Made by a program: the position numbers and the translations under genes. From assembly GCA_024742285.1 (NCBI GenBank), contig JANSYR010000017.1, positions 62,001 to 126,000 of the forward strand: a DNA stretch of 64,000 nucleotides, in the 5' to 3' direction. The notes below the pieces were generated by a model that was not told the DNA's origin, searched no databases, and saw only the letters and a program-made list of their open reading frames with translations. Source of the stretch: a bacterium (GTDB lineage: Bacteria; Myxococcota_A; UBA9160; UBA4427). Each line of letters opens with the position of its first letter. Positions within the stretch are counted from its first letter, which is position 1. This document shows, piece after piece, positions 16,932 through 24,612 of this stretch.

Positions 16932-17453
16932 ATGAGATTCGAACGCGCCGCGCTGCTGCTCGCCCTCGGCCTGATGCTCGGCTGGGGCATCGGAGCCACC
17001 GACGAGCCCACGAAGATCGGGTTCGTCGATGCCCAGCAGGTCATCGCCACCGTGAAGGAAGGCAAGACTGCCCGAGAAGAGCTCGAGCGCAAGCTCAGGG
17101 AAGCGGAGGGCAAGATGGCGCCGCTGATCCAGGAGTACGAGGCCAAGAAGCAGGAGTTCGAAGCCCGGCGGATGGCCCTCTCCGAGGATGCCCTCAAGGA
17201 GAAGGTGCTCGACCTGCAGGCCCTCGAGAATCGCATCAAGGGGGTGAACGCCGAGGAGCAGGGCAAGATCGAGATCGACCAACAGCGCCTCTTCGGCCCG
17301 CTCCAGGAGAAGTTCATCGAGGTCGTTCGCGAGGTCGGGCAGGAGAACGGCTTCTCCGCGATCATGCTCTCCGATGCGCCGGGTCTGATCTACCGGAGGG
17401 AAGCCCTCGACCTGACGGACCTCGTCATCAAGACCTTCGACAAGAAGAGCTAG
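16932..17453 (+). CDS. skp: Periplasmic chaperone Skp/OmpH family
   Basis: Holds unfolded outer-membrane proteins in the periplasm on their way to BamA. The 173 residues comprise a signal peptide (about 1-22), the OmpH start KIGFVDAQQVI, and a long charged helical region (about 40-130) rich in Glu and Lys that would form the coiled-coil arms. The trimer core closes with AIMLSDAPGLIY and the C-terminal LTDLVIKTFDKK. A 187-bp gap separates it from bamA, and lpxA follows after 16 bp. Length and order (bamA-skp) match the family. Confidence 0.92.
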   Translation: MRFERAALLLALGLMLGWGIGATDEPTKIGFVDAQQVIATVKEGKTAREELERKLREAEGKMAPLIQEYEAKKQEFEARRMALSEDALKEKVLDLQALENRIKGVNAEEQGKIEIDQQRLFGPLQEKFIEVVREVGQENGFSAIMLSDAPGLIYRREALDLTDLVIKTFDKKS

Positions 17454-17469
17454 TCGGAGAAGCCCGCTG

Positions 17470-18282
17470 GTGTCCTCGACGATCGAAGAGTCCCCGCGCA
17501 GAGGCGACGTGTCCGTCCATCCGACGGCCTGCGTCGAGGACGGCGCCATCCTGGGGGCCGGTGTCGTCGTCGGAGCCTTCTCGTTCATCGGCGCCGAGGT
17601 CGAGCTCGGCGCGGGCGCCCTGGTCGGACAGCACGCCACCCTGATCGGGCGGAGTCGCGTCGGCGCCGACTGTCGGATCTTCCCGCACGTGGTGCTCGGC
17701 GGAGAGCCCCAGCACACCGAGTTCGCCGGTGAAGCGACCCGCCTCGAGATCGGGGCGCGGACGGTGCTGCGCGAGCACGTCACGGTCCACGTCGGGACGG
17801 CGCGCGGGGGCGGCTGCACCCGGGTGGGCGAGGACAACTACCTGATGAACGGGGCGCACGTCGGGCACGACTGTCAGATCGGCAATCACACGATCATCAG
17901 TCCCTTCTGCGGGCTGGGCGGCCACGTGCTCGTCGAGGACTACGCGGTTCTCGGTGCCTATACCGGCCTCCACCAGAGGACGCGGATCGGTGAATCGGTG
18001 ATGACGGCGGCCGGGTCGAAGGTGGCCCAGGACGCGCCGCCCTTCACGATGGTGGCCGGGGACCGGGCGAAGATCGTCGGGCTGAACGCCGTGGGGATGC
18101 GGCGTCGCGGTTTTCCTGCGAAGACCCGCGCCGAGATCAAGCACGCGTTCCACCTGCTCCTCCAGTCGAAGCTTCCCCTCGCGGAGGCGCTCGCCCGGAT
18201 CGACGAGGAGATCGGAGCCGTTCCCGAGGTGGAGCGCCTCGTGACCTTCCTGCGGAAGACCGAACGCGGTTTCTGTCGTTAG
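17470..18282 (+). CDS. lpxA: UDP-N-acetylglucosamine O-acyltransferase LpxA
   Basis: First step of lipid A synthesis: transfer of a 3-hydroxyacyl chain from ACP to UDP-GlcNAc (or UDP-GlcNAc3N in some species). 270 residues, GTG start. Hexapeptide repeats build the left-handed beta-helix, and the catalytic His lies in GAHVGHDCQIGNH. The C-terminal helical tail is present. In most genomes lpxD and fabZ lie between skp and lpxA; both are absent here. Whether the enzyme acts on the 3-OH or 3-NH2 sugar cannot be read with confidence, but see the adjacent Gfo/Idh gene. Confidence 0.94.
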   Translation: MSSTIEESPRRGDVSVHPTACVEDGAILGAGVVVGAFSFIGAEVELGAGALVGQHATLIGRSRVGADCRIFPHVVLGGEPQHTEFAGEATRLEIGARTVLREHVTVHVGTARGGGCTRVGEDNYLMNGAHVGHDCQIGNHTIISPFCGLGGHVLVEDYAVLGAYTGLHQRTRIGESVMTAAGSKVAQDAPPFTMVAGDRAKIVGLNAVGMRRRGFPAKTRAEIKHAFHLLLQSKLPLAEALARIDEEIGAVPEVERLVTFLRKTERGFCR

Positions 18283-18333
18283 GCGCAGGCGAGGGCATCG
18301 ACGGAAACGCGCGCTGGACCGGAGGAGCCGCGG

Positions 18334-19167
18334 TTGGCAGAGGGCAGGGTCGGTCTGATCGCCGGAGGCGGGGCGCTGCCCGGTGAGGCGGCGCGATGTC
18401 TCTCCGAGTCGGGCGTGACGTTCGATCTCCTCGGCTTCGAGGGGATCAGCGATCCGACGCTCGTCGCCCCGGAGGCGCGGATCCGGTTGGGGCAGGTCGA
18501 CGCCCTCGTGCAACGGATGCGCGCGCGCGGGGTGGATACGCTCCTGATCGTGGGGCACTTCGATCCGGCACTCGTCCGCTCTCCGTCGCCGCTCTTCGAG
18601 CCCGACGACACGGCCCGCCGGCTCTTCCAGGGGGCCGCACCCGAAGCGCACGTGGCCTGGATGTCGACGATCGCCGACTTCCTCGAGGACCTCGGCCTTC
18701 CGCTCGCGCGTCAGGACACCCTGCTCGCGCCGCTTCTCGCATCGCCCGGTCCGCTTGGTCCCGAGGCGCCCACCCGCGCGCATCGCGCCGATCTCGAGGT
18801 CGGACGCGCCGCTCTGGCCGCGCAGCCCGCGTCCGTACTCGGCCAGGCGATTGCCGTGAAGGACGGCGAGGTCGTGGCGCGGGAGACGGCGAATGGGACC
18901 GATGCGCTGATCCGGATGGCGGGGCAGGAGGCCGGGCCGGGGGTGACGATCGTGAAGGCGGCGCGCCCGGGACAGGACCCGCGACTCGATCTCCCTGCCA
19001 TCGGCTCGACCACGATCGAGACCCTCGCCGAGGCGGGCGTCGAGGCGCTCGCCGTCGAAGCCGGCGCGACGCTCGTGATCGACGCAGCGGAGGTGGCGCG
19101 AGCGGCGGGCTCGCACCGGCGTATCGTGTGGGCGTTCGCTCCGGGCGAAGGTTCGGAGGACGCCTAG
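18334..19167 (+). CDS. lpxI: UDP-2,3-diacylglucosamine pyrophosphatase LpxI
   Basis: Cleaves UDP-2,3-diacylglucosamine to lipid X and UMP, replacing LpxH in alpha- and deltaproteobacterial lineages. 277 residues with the family start GLIAGGGALPGEAAR, a middle GQAIAVKDGEVVARETANGT and the C-terminal KAARPGQDPRLDLPAIG block that carries the catalytic Asp of this DUF1009 family. TTG start with a strong GGAGGAG 6 nt upstream. It is followed after 1 bp by a Gfo/Idh oxidoreductase gene. Confidence 0.94.
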   Translation: MAEGRVGLIAGGGALPGEAARCLSESGVTFDLLGFEGISDPTLVAPEARIRLGQVDALVQRMRARGVDTLLIVGHFDPALVRSPSPLFEPDDTARRLFQGAAPEAHVAWMSTIADFLEDLGLPLARQDTLLAPLLASPGPLGPEAPTRAHRADLEVGRAALAAQPASVLGQAIAVKDGEVVARETANGTDALIRMAGQEAGPGVTIVKAARPGQDPRLDLPAIGSTTIETLAEAGVEALAVEAGATLVIDAAEVARAAGSHRRIVWAFAPGEGSEDA

Positions 19168-19168
19168 C

Positions 19169-20089
19169 ATGCTGCGAATCGTCGTCGTGGGTGCCGGGCC
19201 GATGGGGAGGCTGCATGCGCGCGCGGTCGCGCGTCGGGCGGAGGAGGTCGGCGATTGCGAGCTGGTCGGCGTCCTCGACCGGCACGCCGCGCGGAGCGAG
19301 CGCGTCGCTGGGGAGTTCGGGGGACGGGCGCTGGCGAGGGGCGAGCTCCAGGGAGACGGGGCGATCGTCGCGGTTCCGGCAGCGGCGCACGCGGCCGTCG
19401 CGAGTCGGGTCCTCGAGGCGGGGATGGATCTCCTGGTCGAGAAACCGATGACCGGATCGGCGAAGGGGGCGCAGTGCCTGGTCGAGGCGGCGGAGCAGCG
19501 CGGACGGATCCTCGCCGTTGGCCTCTCGGAGTGGTGGAACCCGGTCTGGCCCCGGGTCTTCGAGGCGGCGGGGACGCCGGAACGCATCCGGGTCGACCGC
19601 TTCCACCCGCGAACCGACCGAGGCCTCGACATCGACGTCGTGCAGGACTTCATGCTCCACGACCTCGACAGTGTGCGACGGCGCCTCCACGCGGAGAGCA
19701 GGGCTGTCGAAAGCCTGGAGGCGACGGGGCGATGCGTCTCGAACGATCGCGTCGACGAGGCCGAGGCCGTCCTCACCCTCACCGATGGCACACGCATCGA
19801 ACTCGCGGCGAGTCGCGTGCACGCGGCGAAGCGCCGAACGATCGAAGTGTCGGGTGATCGCGGGACGGTCTCGGCGGATCTGATCACGGGGCGAGTCACG
19901 GGACCCGACGGCCATCCGATTCCGCCGGCGCCGGTCGTGGCGGGTCTCGGCGAGCCGCTCGACCTTCAGCTCGCGGATTTCGTCCGCGCGTGCCGGGAGC
20001 GGAGCCGGCCGGAAAACGACGGCGAAGAGGGCGTCGCGACCCTCGAGCTCGTCGATCGTGTGCGCGCCGCGATCGGGCAGGGCGTCTGA
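19169..20089 (+). CDS. Gfo/Idh/MocA oxidoreductase in the lipid A operon
   Basis: 306-residue NAD(P)-dependent sugar dehydrogenase. The Rossmann motif VVGAGPMGRLHAR is at the N-terminus, the EKP motif (LLVEKPMTG) near residue 93, and the catalytic D...H pair in VQDFMLHDLDSV. It sits between lpxI and lpxB with 1-bp spacing on both sides, so a lipid A precursor is a plausible substrate. In Acidithiobacillus, GnnA of this family oxidises C3 of UDP-GlcNAc so that the aminotransferase GnnB can make UDP-GlcNAc3N. No GnnB homologue is in this window, so GnnA is a hypothesis only. It could be another sugar dehydrogenase of the MviM group. Confidence 0.85.
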   Translation: MLRIVVVGAGPMGRLHARAVARRAEEVGDCELVGVLDRHAARSERVAGEFGGRALARGELQGDGAIVAVPAAAHAAVASRVLEAGMDLLVEKPMTGSAKGAQCLVEAAEQRGRILAVGLSEWWNPVWPRVFEAAGTPERIRVDRFHPRTDRGLDIDVVQDFMLHDLDSVRRRLHAESRAVESLEATGRCVSNDRVDEAEAVLTLTDGTRIELAASRVHAAKRRTIEVSGDRGTVSADLITGRVTGPDGHPIPPAPVVAGLGEPLDLQLADFVRACRERSRPENDGEEGVATLELVDRVRAAIGQGV

Positions 20090-20090
20090 G

Positions 20091-21263
20091 ATGGCGACGG
20101 TCTGGGTCTCTGCGGGAGACGTTTCCGGCGATGCGATCGGCGCGGACCTGATCCGCGCGATCGCTGCAGCGCGACCGGGAACGCGCTTCGTGGGGCTCGG
20201 CGGCCCCGGCATGGAGGCGGCGGGGCTCGAGCGCTTCGCGGACCAGGAGGCGTTGGCGATCGGCGGGTTGCTCGAGTGGCTGCCGAGCCTCGGCCGGATC
20301 GTCGGGATCTGGCGCCGCGTGATCCGTGGGCTCCGGGCCAGCCGTCCCCACCTCGTCATCGTGATCGATTCCGGGGGCTTCCACCTGCCGTTCATGCGCG
20401 TCGCCCGCGTCTTCTGCGACGCGCCGATCCTCTACTACGTGGCCCCCCAGGTCTGGGTCTGGCGCGCGGGCCGCGTGCGCCGGATCGCCGCCCGCGCCGA
20501 TCGGATCGCCGTCGTCTGGCCCTTCGAGCCCGCTTTCTGGTCGGCGTGGGGCGTCGAGACCGACTTCGTCGGCCATCCGATCCTCGATCGCGAGGTCGCC
20601 CAGGCGCCGGCGCCCGCCGCCCGCGTCGCTGCGCGTTCCCGCCTCGGACTCGATCCGGAGCGCCCGCTCGTGGGTCTCTTTCCGGGGAGCCGGCGGAACG
20701 AGCTGGTCCGGCACCTGCCTCCGATGATCGGTGCGCTCCAGCGGCTTCGGGCGGAGCGGCCCGATCTCGACGGGGTCCTCGTCCGGGCGCCTTCGGTCGA
20801 CCCGGAGCGGATCGATGCGCTGCTCGCCGAAGCGGGCGCCGGGCCGGAGATCCGCGTCGTCACGGCAGAGCCCGACTGGCTGGACGCGATCGACGTCGGG
20901 CTCACGAAGCCCGGGACGATCACCCTCGAGCTGATGCTGCGCGAGCGGCCGATGGTCGTCGTCGGCCGCGCGCATGCCCTGTCGGTGGCGCTGGTCCGTC
21001 GGAGCTTCGTCGGGGCGCGGGTGGCCCTGCCGAATCTGGTCGCCGAAGAGGAGATCGTGCCGGAGCTCCTCCAGGACGACGCGACGCCGGATCGAATCGC
21101 GGCGGAACTTGGGCCACTCTTGCCGGAGACGAGCGGGGCGTCGCCCTCGGCCGTCGCACAGGTGGGAGCGCTCCGGAGGGCCCGGAGTCGGCTCGGCGAA
21201 CCGGGGGCCTCGGTTCGCGCGGCGCGGATCGCGGAGGAGATGCTTGGGGCCGATCGCGCATAG
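20091..21263 (+). CDS. lpxB: Lipid-A-disaccharide synthase LpxB
   Basis: Joins lipid X and UDP-2,3-diacylglucosamine to make the beta-1,6 disaccharide. 390 residues, GT19/GT-B fold. The N-terminal motif reads SAGDVSGDAIGADL, with Asp where most relatives have Glu (AGExSGD). Other family blocks are YYVAPQVWVWRAGRVRRI, FVGHPILD, VGLFPGSRRNEL, and the KPGTITLELML region near the nucleotide site. It starts 1 bp after the oxidoreductase and overlaps the TTG start of kdtA by 20 bp. Confidence 0.94.
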   Translation: MATVWVSAGDVSGDAIGADLIRAIAAARPGTRFVGLGGPGMEAAGLERFADQEALAIGGLLEWLPSLGRIVGIWRRVIRGLRASRPHLVIVIDSGGFHLPFMRVARVFCDAPILYYVAPQVWVWRAGRVRRIAARADRIAVVWPFEPAFWSAWGVETDFVGHPILDREVAQAPAPAARVAARSRLGLDPERPLVGLFPGSRRNELVRHLPPMIGALQRLRAERPDLDGVLVRAPSVDPERIDALLAEAGAGPEIRVVTAEPDWLDAIDVGLTKPGTITLELMLRERPMVVVGRAHALSVALVRRSFVGARVALPNLVAEEEIVPELLQDDATPDRIAAELGPLLPETSGASPSAVAQVGALRRARSRLGEPGASVRAARIAEEMLGADRA

Positions 21264-22524
21264 CGTCGCCTTCCTGCTGGCCGCGGGGCTCTCGCCGGTG
21301 CTCGCCCTCGCGTGGCTCGTCCGGCCAGGCTTGCGTCCGCATTTCGGTGAGCGCCTCGGTCGACCTTCGACCGAGCTCGGAGCGGGGCCGGCGGAGCCCC
21401 CGATCTACGTCCACGCCTCGAGCGTCGGCGAGGCGAAGGCGGCGGCGCGTCTGATCGAGGGGCTCGAAGCCGCCGGGCATCCCGTGGTCGCGACGACCTC
21501 GACGGTCGAGGGGCGCGAGGTCCTGCGGAACGACCGTCCCCACGGCGACTCCCATCTCTTCCCCCTCGACCACCCGTGGACCGTCGAGCGGTTGCTGCGA
21601 CAGGCGAAGCCGTCGCTGTCGGTCCTGATCGAGACGGAGCTCTGGCCGAGCTGGATCGCCGGCTGTGCGCGGCACGGCGTGCCGGTGGTGGTCGCCTCGG
21701 GACGTCTCTCGGACCGATCCTTCCCTCGCTATCGCCGGGTCCGCCGGCTCCTCCGACCGACGCTCGCGCGAGTCGACGCCGTCGGCGCGCGGACCGAGCT
21801 CGACGCGGAGCGCTTCGTCGAGCTCGGTGTTCCCGAGGCGCGCGTCGCCGTCACCGGAGATCTCAAGCTCGACCCGCCGCCGGATCAGCCCGCGCTGTCG
21901 ATCGACCTGATCCGCGCGCTGGCGGACTGTCCGGTCGTGATCGGGGGCAGCACCCACGAGGGCGAAGAGGCGGCGCTCCTCGATGCGATGACGGCGGCCG
22001 AGAAGGCGGGGCACGCGTTCGTCCTGGTCCTCGCGCCGAGGCATGTGGCGCGCTGCGCCGAGGTCGCATCCCTGGTGAAGGCCCGCGGGCGTCGCGTGGT
22101 CCGGCGAAGCGAGCTCGAGGGACGGCACCTCGTGCCCGGCGAGGTCCTCCTGCTCGACACGCTGGGCGAGCTGCCCGCGCTCTACGCGACGGCGTCGATC
22201 GCGTTCGTCGGGGGGACCCTGGCGCCGGTCGGTGGGCACAACCTGGTCGAGCCCGTACACGCCGGCTGTCCGGTGCTCTTCGGGCCGCGGGTCGAGAACG
22301 TTCGCAAGATCGTCGAGATCCTCGAGCTGGGGGACGCGGGGAGGAAGGTGCCGAACGCCGCCGGACTCGCCGCCGAGCTGGTCGCGGCCTTCGACGACCT
22401 CGAGGCCTGTCGCGTGCGCGGCGAGATCGGTCGCGAGGCCCTCGAGGCCCATCGCGGCAGCGTCGAAGCGACCCGGCGGCTGATCGAGGAGGTGCTCGCA
22501 CGTCGTGCCGCCTCCGCCGTCTGA
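21244..22524 (+). CDS. waaA: 3-deoxy-D-manno-octulosonic acid transferase (KdtA/WaaA)
   Basis: GT30 enzyme that adds Kdo from CMP-Kdo to lipid IVA. 426 residues from a TTG preceded by GGAGGAG. This start gives the usual N-terminal membrane anchor (AFLLAAGLSPVLALAWL) before the HFGERLGR motif. The catalytic Glu lies in HASSVGEAKAA, the LIETELWPSWI motif follows, and the GT-B C-terminal domain carries GGTLAPVGGHNLVEP. The last codons and the TGA form the first unit of a 36-bp repeat array that runs into lpxK. Whether it adds one or more Kdo residues cannot be told; a Kdo kinase nearby is compatible with a single Kdo. Confidence 0.94.
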   Translation: MGPIAHSVAFLLAAGLSPVLALAWLVRPGLRPHFGERLGRPSTELGAGPAEPPIYVHASSVGEAKAAARLIEGLEAAGHPVVATTSTVEGREVLRNDRPHGDSHLFPLDHPWTVERLLRQAKPSLSVLIETELWPSWIAGCARHGVPVVVASGRLSDRSFPRYRRVRRLLRPTLARVDAVGARTELDAERFVELGVPEARVAVTGDLKLDPPPDQPALSIDLIRALADCPVVIGGSTHEGEEAALLDAMTAAEKAGHAFVLVLAPRHVARCAEVASLVKARGRRVVRRSELEGRHLVPGEVLLLDTLGELPALYATASIAFVGGTLAPVGGHNLVEPVHAGCPVLFGPRVENVRKIVEILELGDAGRKVPNAAGLAAELVAAFDDLEACRVRGEIGREALEAHRGSVEATRRLIEEVLARRAASAV

Positions 22525-23758
22525 AGAGCGTCCGGACGTCGTGCCTGCTCCGCCGTCTGACGAATCAACTGGCGACGTGCAGGCTCCGCCGTCTGACGAA
22601 TCCCACGGCGACGTGTCGGCGCCTCCGTCCGAGGACTCGCCGGGCGCCGCGATCGGACGCGCGCTGCGCGCCGCGGCCGCGCGGGCGGTGTCCGTGGTCT
22701 GGTCCGCGTCGGCGAGCGTCCATCGCGCGGTCGCCACCCGAAGCCGGGCCGCGCGAGGGCGTCCGGCCTGCGCCGTCGTGAGCGTCGGGGGGCTCACCGT
22801 CGGGGGCGCGGGCAAGACGCCGGCCGCCGCGGCGGTCGCGCGGGGGCTCCACGCGCGCGGGCTGCGGGTCGTTCTGGCGAGCCGGGGCTACGGGGGGAAG
22901 ACGCGGGATCCGGTGAACGTGGTCTCCGACGGGCGGCACGTGCGGGCGCAGGCGGCGCGGACCGGCGACGAGTCGCTCGTGCTCGCGGCCCATGCGCCCG
23001 GGGTTCCGGTCCTCGTCGGACGGGATCGCGTCGTCGTGGGACACCGGGCGGTGTCGGGCTTCGACGCGGAGGTCCTCGTCCTCGACGACGGCTTCCAGCA
23101 CCATGGCCTCGCCCGGGACTTCGATCTGGTCTGCATCGACGGCGTCGCCGGACTCGGGAACGGACGGGTCGTGCCGGCCGGGCCGCTCCGTGAGCCGCGC
23201 TCCGCCCTCCGTGAGGCCGATGCGCTGCTCGTCGTCGACGGGGCGCCGGGGGCGACCGGATCGGATCCCAGCGGCGTCCCCGGTCTCGGTGGCGTCACGG
23301 CCGAGGACGTCCCGGTCTATCGCGGCGCGCGCACGCCGCGCGCGCTCGTTCCCCTCGGCGGCGGTGAGCCTGTGGCGCCGGCTTCGCTCGACGGTCAGGA
23401 GGTCGGTCTGCTCGCCGGGATCGCCCGGCCGGCCTCGCTCCGGCGAAGCGTCGAGGCGCTCGGGGCGACGGTCGTCGCCGAGCGGTTCTTTCCCGACCAC
23501 CACGCCTACGCCGAGCGGGACTTCGTCGGACGCCGCGGCCACGCGGCGCTCTCTCCGGACATCCACTGGATCACGACCGAGAAGGATGCGTACAAGATCG
23601 TGGCTCGGTGGCTCGAGGGGATCCGGGTCTCCGTCCTGCGGATGGAGCTCGAGATCGAGACGCCGGACGCGCTGACCGATCGGATCCTCGAAGGGATCGG
23701 CGAACGTGTGGGCCGCCGCCGCTCCGATCGGACCCGATCTCGCGAGCGAAGCGCCTAA
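22505..23758 (+). CDS. lpxK: Tetraacyldisaccharide 4'-kinase LpxK, repeat-extended N-terminus
   Basis: Phosphorylates the 4' position of the lipid A disaccharide. P-loop GGAGKTP follows VVSVGGLTV; DDGFQHHGLARD and the TTEKDAYK block are family hallmarks. From the first GTG the protein has 417 residues, with about 45 extra N-terminal residues made of a 12-residue repeat (xAPPSDESxGDV). Four in-frame GTG codons lie exactly 36 bp apart (22505, 22541, 22577, 22613), so the true start is ambiguous and the repeat may be partly untranslated. A membrane-associated helix near 50-65 precedes the P-loop. The gene converges with kdkA, their stop codons overlapping. Confidence 0.92.
   Translation: MPPPPSEERPDVVPAPPSDESTGDVQAPPSDESHGDVSAPPSEDSPGAAIGRALRAAAARAVSVVWSASASVHRAVATRSRAARGRPACAVVSVGGLTVGGAGKTPAAAAVARGLHARGLRVVLASRGYGGKTRDPVNVVSDGRHVRAQAARTGDESLVLAAHAPGVPVLVGRDRVVVGHRAVSGFDAEVLVLDDGFQHHGLARDFDLVCIDGVAGLGNGRVVPAGPLREPRSALREADALLVVDGAPGATGSDPSGVPGLGGVTAEDVPVYRGARTPRALVPLGGGEPVAPASLDGQEVGLLAGIARPASLRRSVEALGATVVAERFFPDHHAYAERDFVGRRGHAALSPDIHWITTEKDAYKIVARWLEGIRVSVLRMELEIETPDALTDRILEGIGERVGRRRSDRTRSRERSA
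22512..22632 (+). repeat. 36-bp tandem repeat spanning the kdtA stop and lpxK start
   Basis: The 13-mer CTCCGCCGTCTGA occurs at 22512, 22548 and 22584, exactly 36 bp apart, with a degenerate fourth unit at about 22620. In the kdtA frame each clear unit supplies a TGA; in the lpxK frame each unit encodes about 12 residues and a GTG. The array looks like repeated duplication of the gene junction. Confidence 0.9.
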
Positions 23759-24612
23759 CGTCGCGGCGTGAAGAGCCGATCGCGCACGCGCCACCCGAGT
23801 CGGTGGCGACGGATCCGCGCCCGCTCCCGTGGCTCGCACGCGCGCATCGCCTGCCGTAGGCCGCGATCGCCGGCACAGTAGACCGAGAGGGCCGTCGCTA
23901 CGATGCGCGGCGTGATCTCGGCACCATGACCCGTCCGGTCGAAGGATCGGACGAGCCGCATCCACTCCTTCATGCGCGCCGAGGGGGTCAACGCGGGGCC
24001 GCGGTGGGCGCGGTCGAAGTCGATCGCGACGCAGACGAGGTCCTCCGCGTCCTCGGCGGGCTCGACGAGCAGGTTGCGCAGCTGGAGGTCGCCGTGGGTG
24101 ACACCGGCATCGTGCAGACGCCGCAGCGTCCGCGCGACCGCCCGCGCGGCGCGAAGGCGTACCGGACCCGAGTGCTCGTCCCGAAGGACGCGGGCCAGGT
24201 CCCGTGCGTTCTCGCGTTCCACCGTCGCGATGGCGCATCGCCATCCGAGGCCGGCGCGCCAGGCGACCGCGAAGACCGGCGTTGCGACCGGCAGGCCTTC
24301 GGCGTGGAGGCCCTCGACGAGGGCATGCTCTCGAAGCGACCGCGTGGGCGTCGCGTAGCGGTCTCCCAGGAGCGGGCCGAGCAACCCCCCTCTCCGACCC
24401 AGCCGAACCCGCACCGTCGCCCCCCAATCGCTCTCGGAGAGGAGCCGGTGGCGTCCGCGTCCTCCGGCGACCTCCGGTGCGCGGGCGAGGACCGAGGTCG
24501 GATCGCGCTCCAGGGCCGCTGCCGCCGCACGGCTCCGAAACGTCCCGGCGATGACCACTCGCACCGCATCAGCGCGCGCCGTTCCGGGAACCGAATCCGG
24601 TCCGGCGCTCAC
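23755..24612 (-). CDS. kdkA: Kdo/WaaP-type lipopolysaccharide kinase
   Basis: Kinase of the lipopolysaccharide kinase (Kdo/WaaP) family that phosphorylates inner-core sugars, most often the single Kdo. 285 residues. The kinase catalytic loop is THGDLQLRNLLVE and the metal-binding equivalent is AIDFDRAH, typical of KdkA/WaaP. The GTG start overlaps the lptF stop (GTGA), so the two are one minus-strand operon. The end overlaps the lpxK stop by 4 bp. Lying beside kdtA and lpxK, KdkA is the best guess, but a heptose kinase cannot be excluded. Confidence 0.8.
   Translation of the reverse strand: MSAGPDSVPGTARADAVRVVIAGTFRSRAAAAALERDPTSVLARAPEVAGGRGRHRLLSESDWGATVRVRLGRRGGLLGPLLGDRYATPTRSLREHALVEGLHAEGLPVATPVFAVAWRAGLGWRCAIATVERENARDLARVLRDEHSGPVRLRAARAVARTLRRLHDAGVTHGDLQLRNLLVEPAEDAEDLVCVAIDFDRAHRGPALTPSARMKEWMRLVRSFDRTGHGAEITPRIVATALSVYCAGDRGLRQAMRACEPRERARIRRHRLGWRVRDRLFTPRR

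Noticed and set aside
13184-17365. 1393-codon minus-strand open frame
   Set aside because: Antisense shadow of bamA and skp; product is low-complexity Arg/Asp/Val-rich with no domain.
22512-22640. Repeat array as a CRISPR
   Set aside because: Units are directly abutted with no unique spacers, are partly coding, and no cas gene is present.
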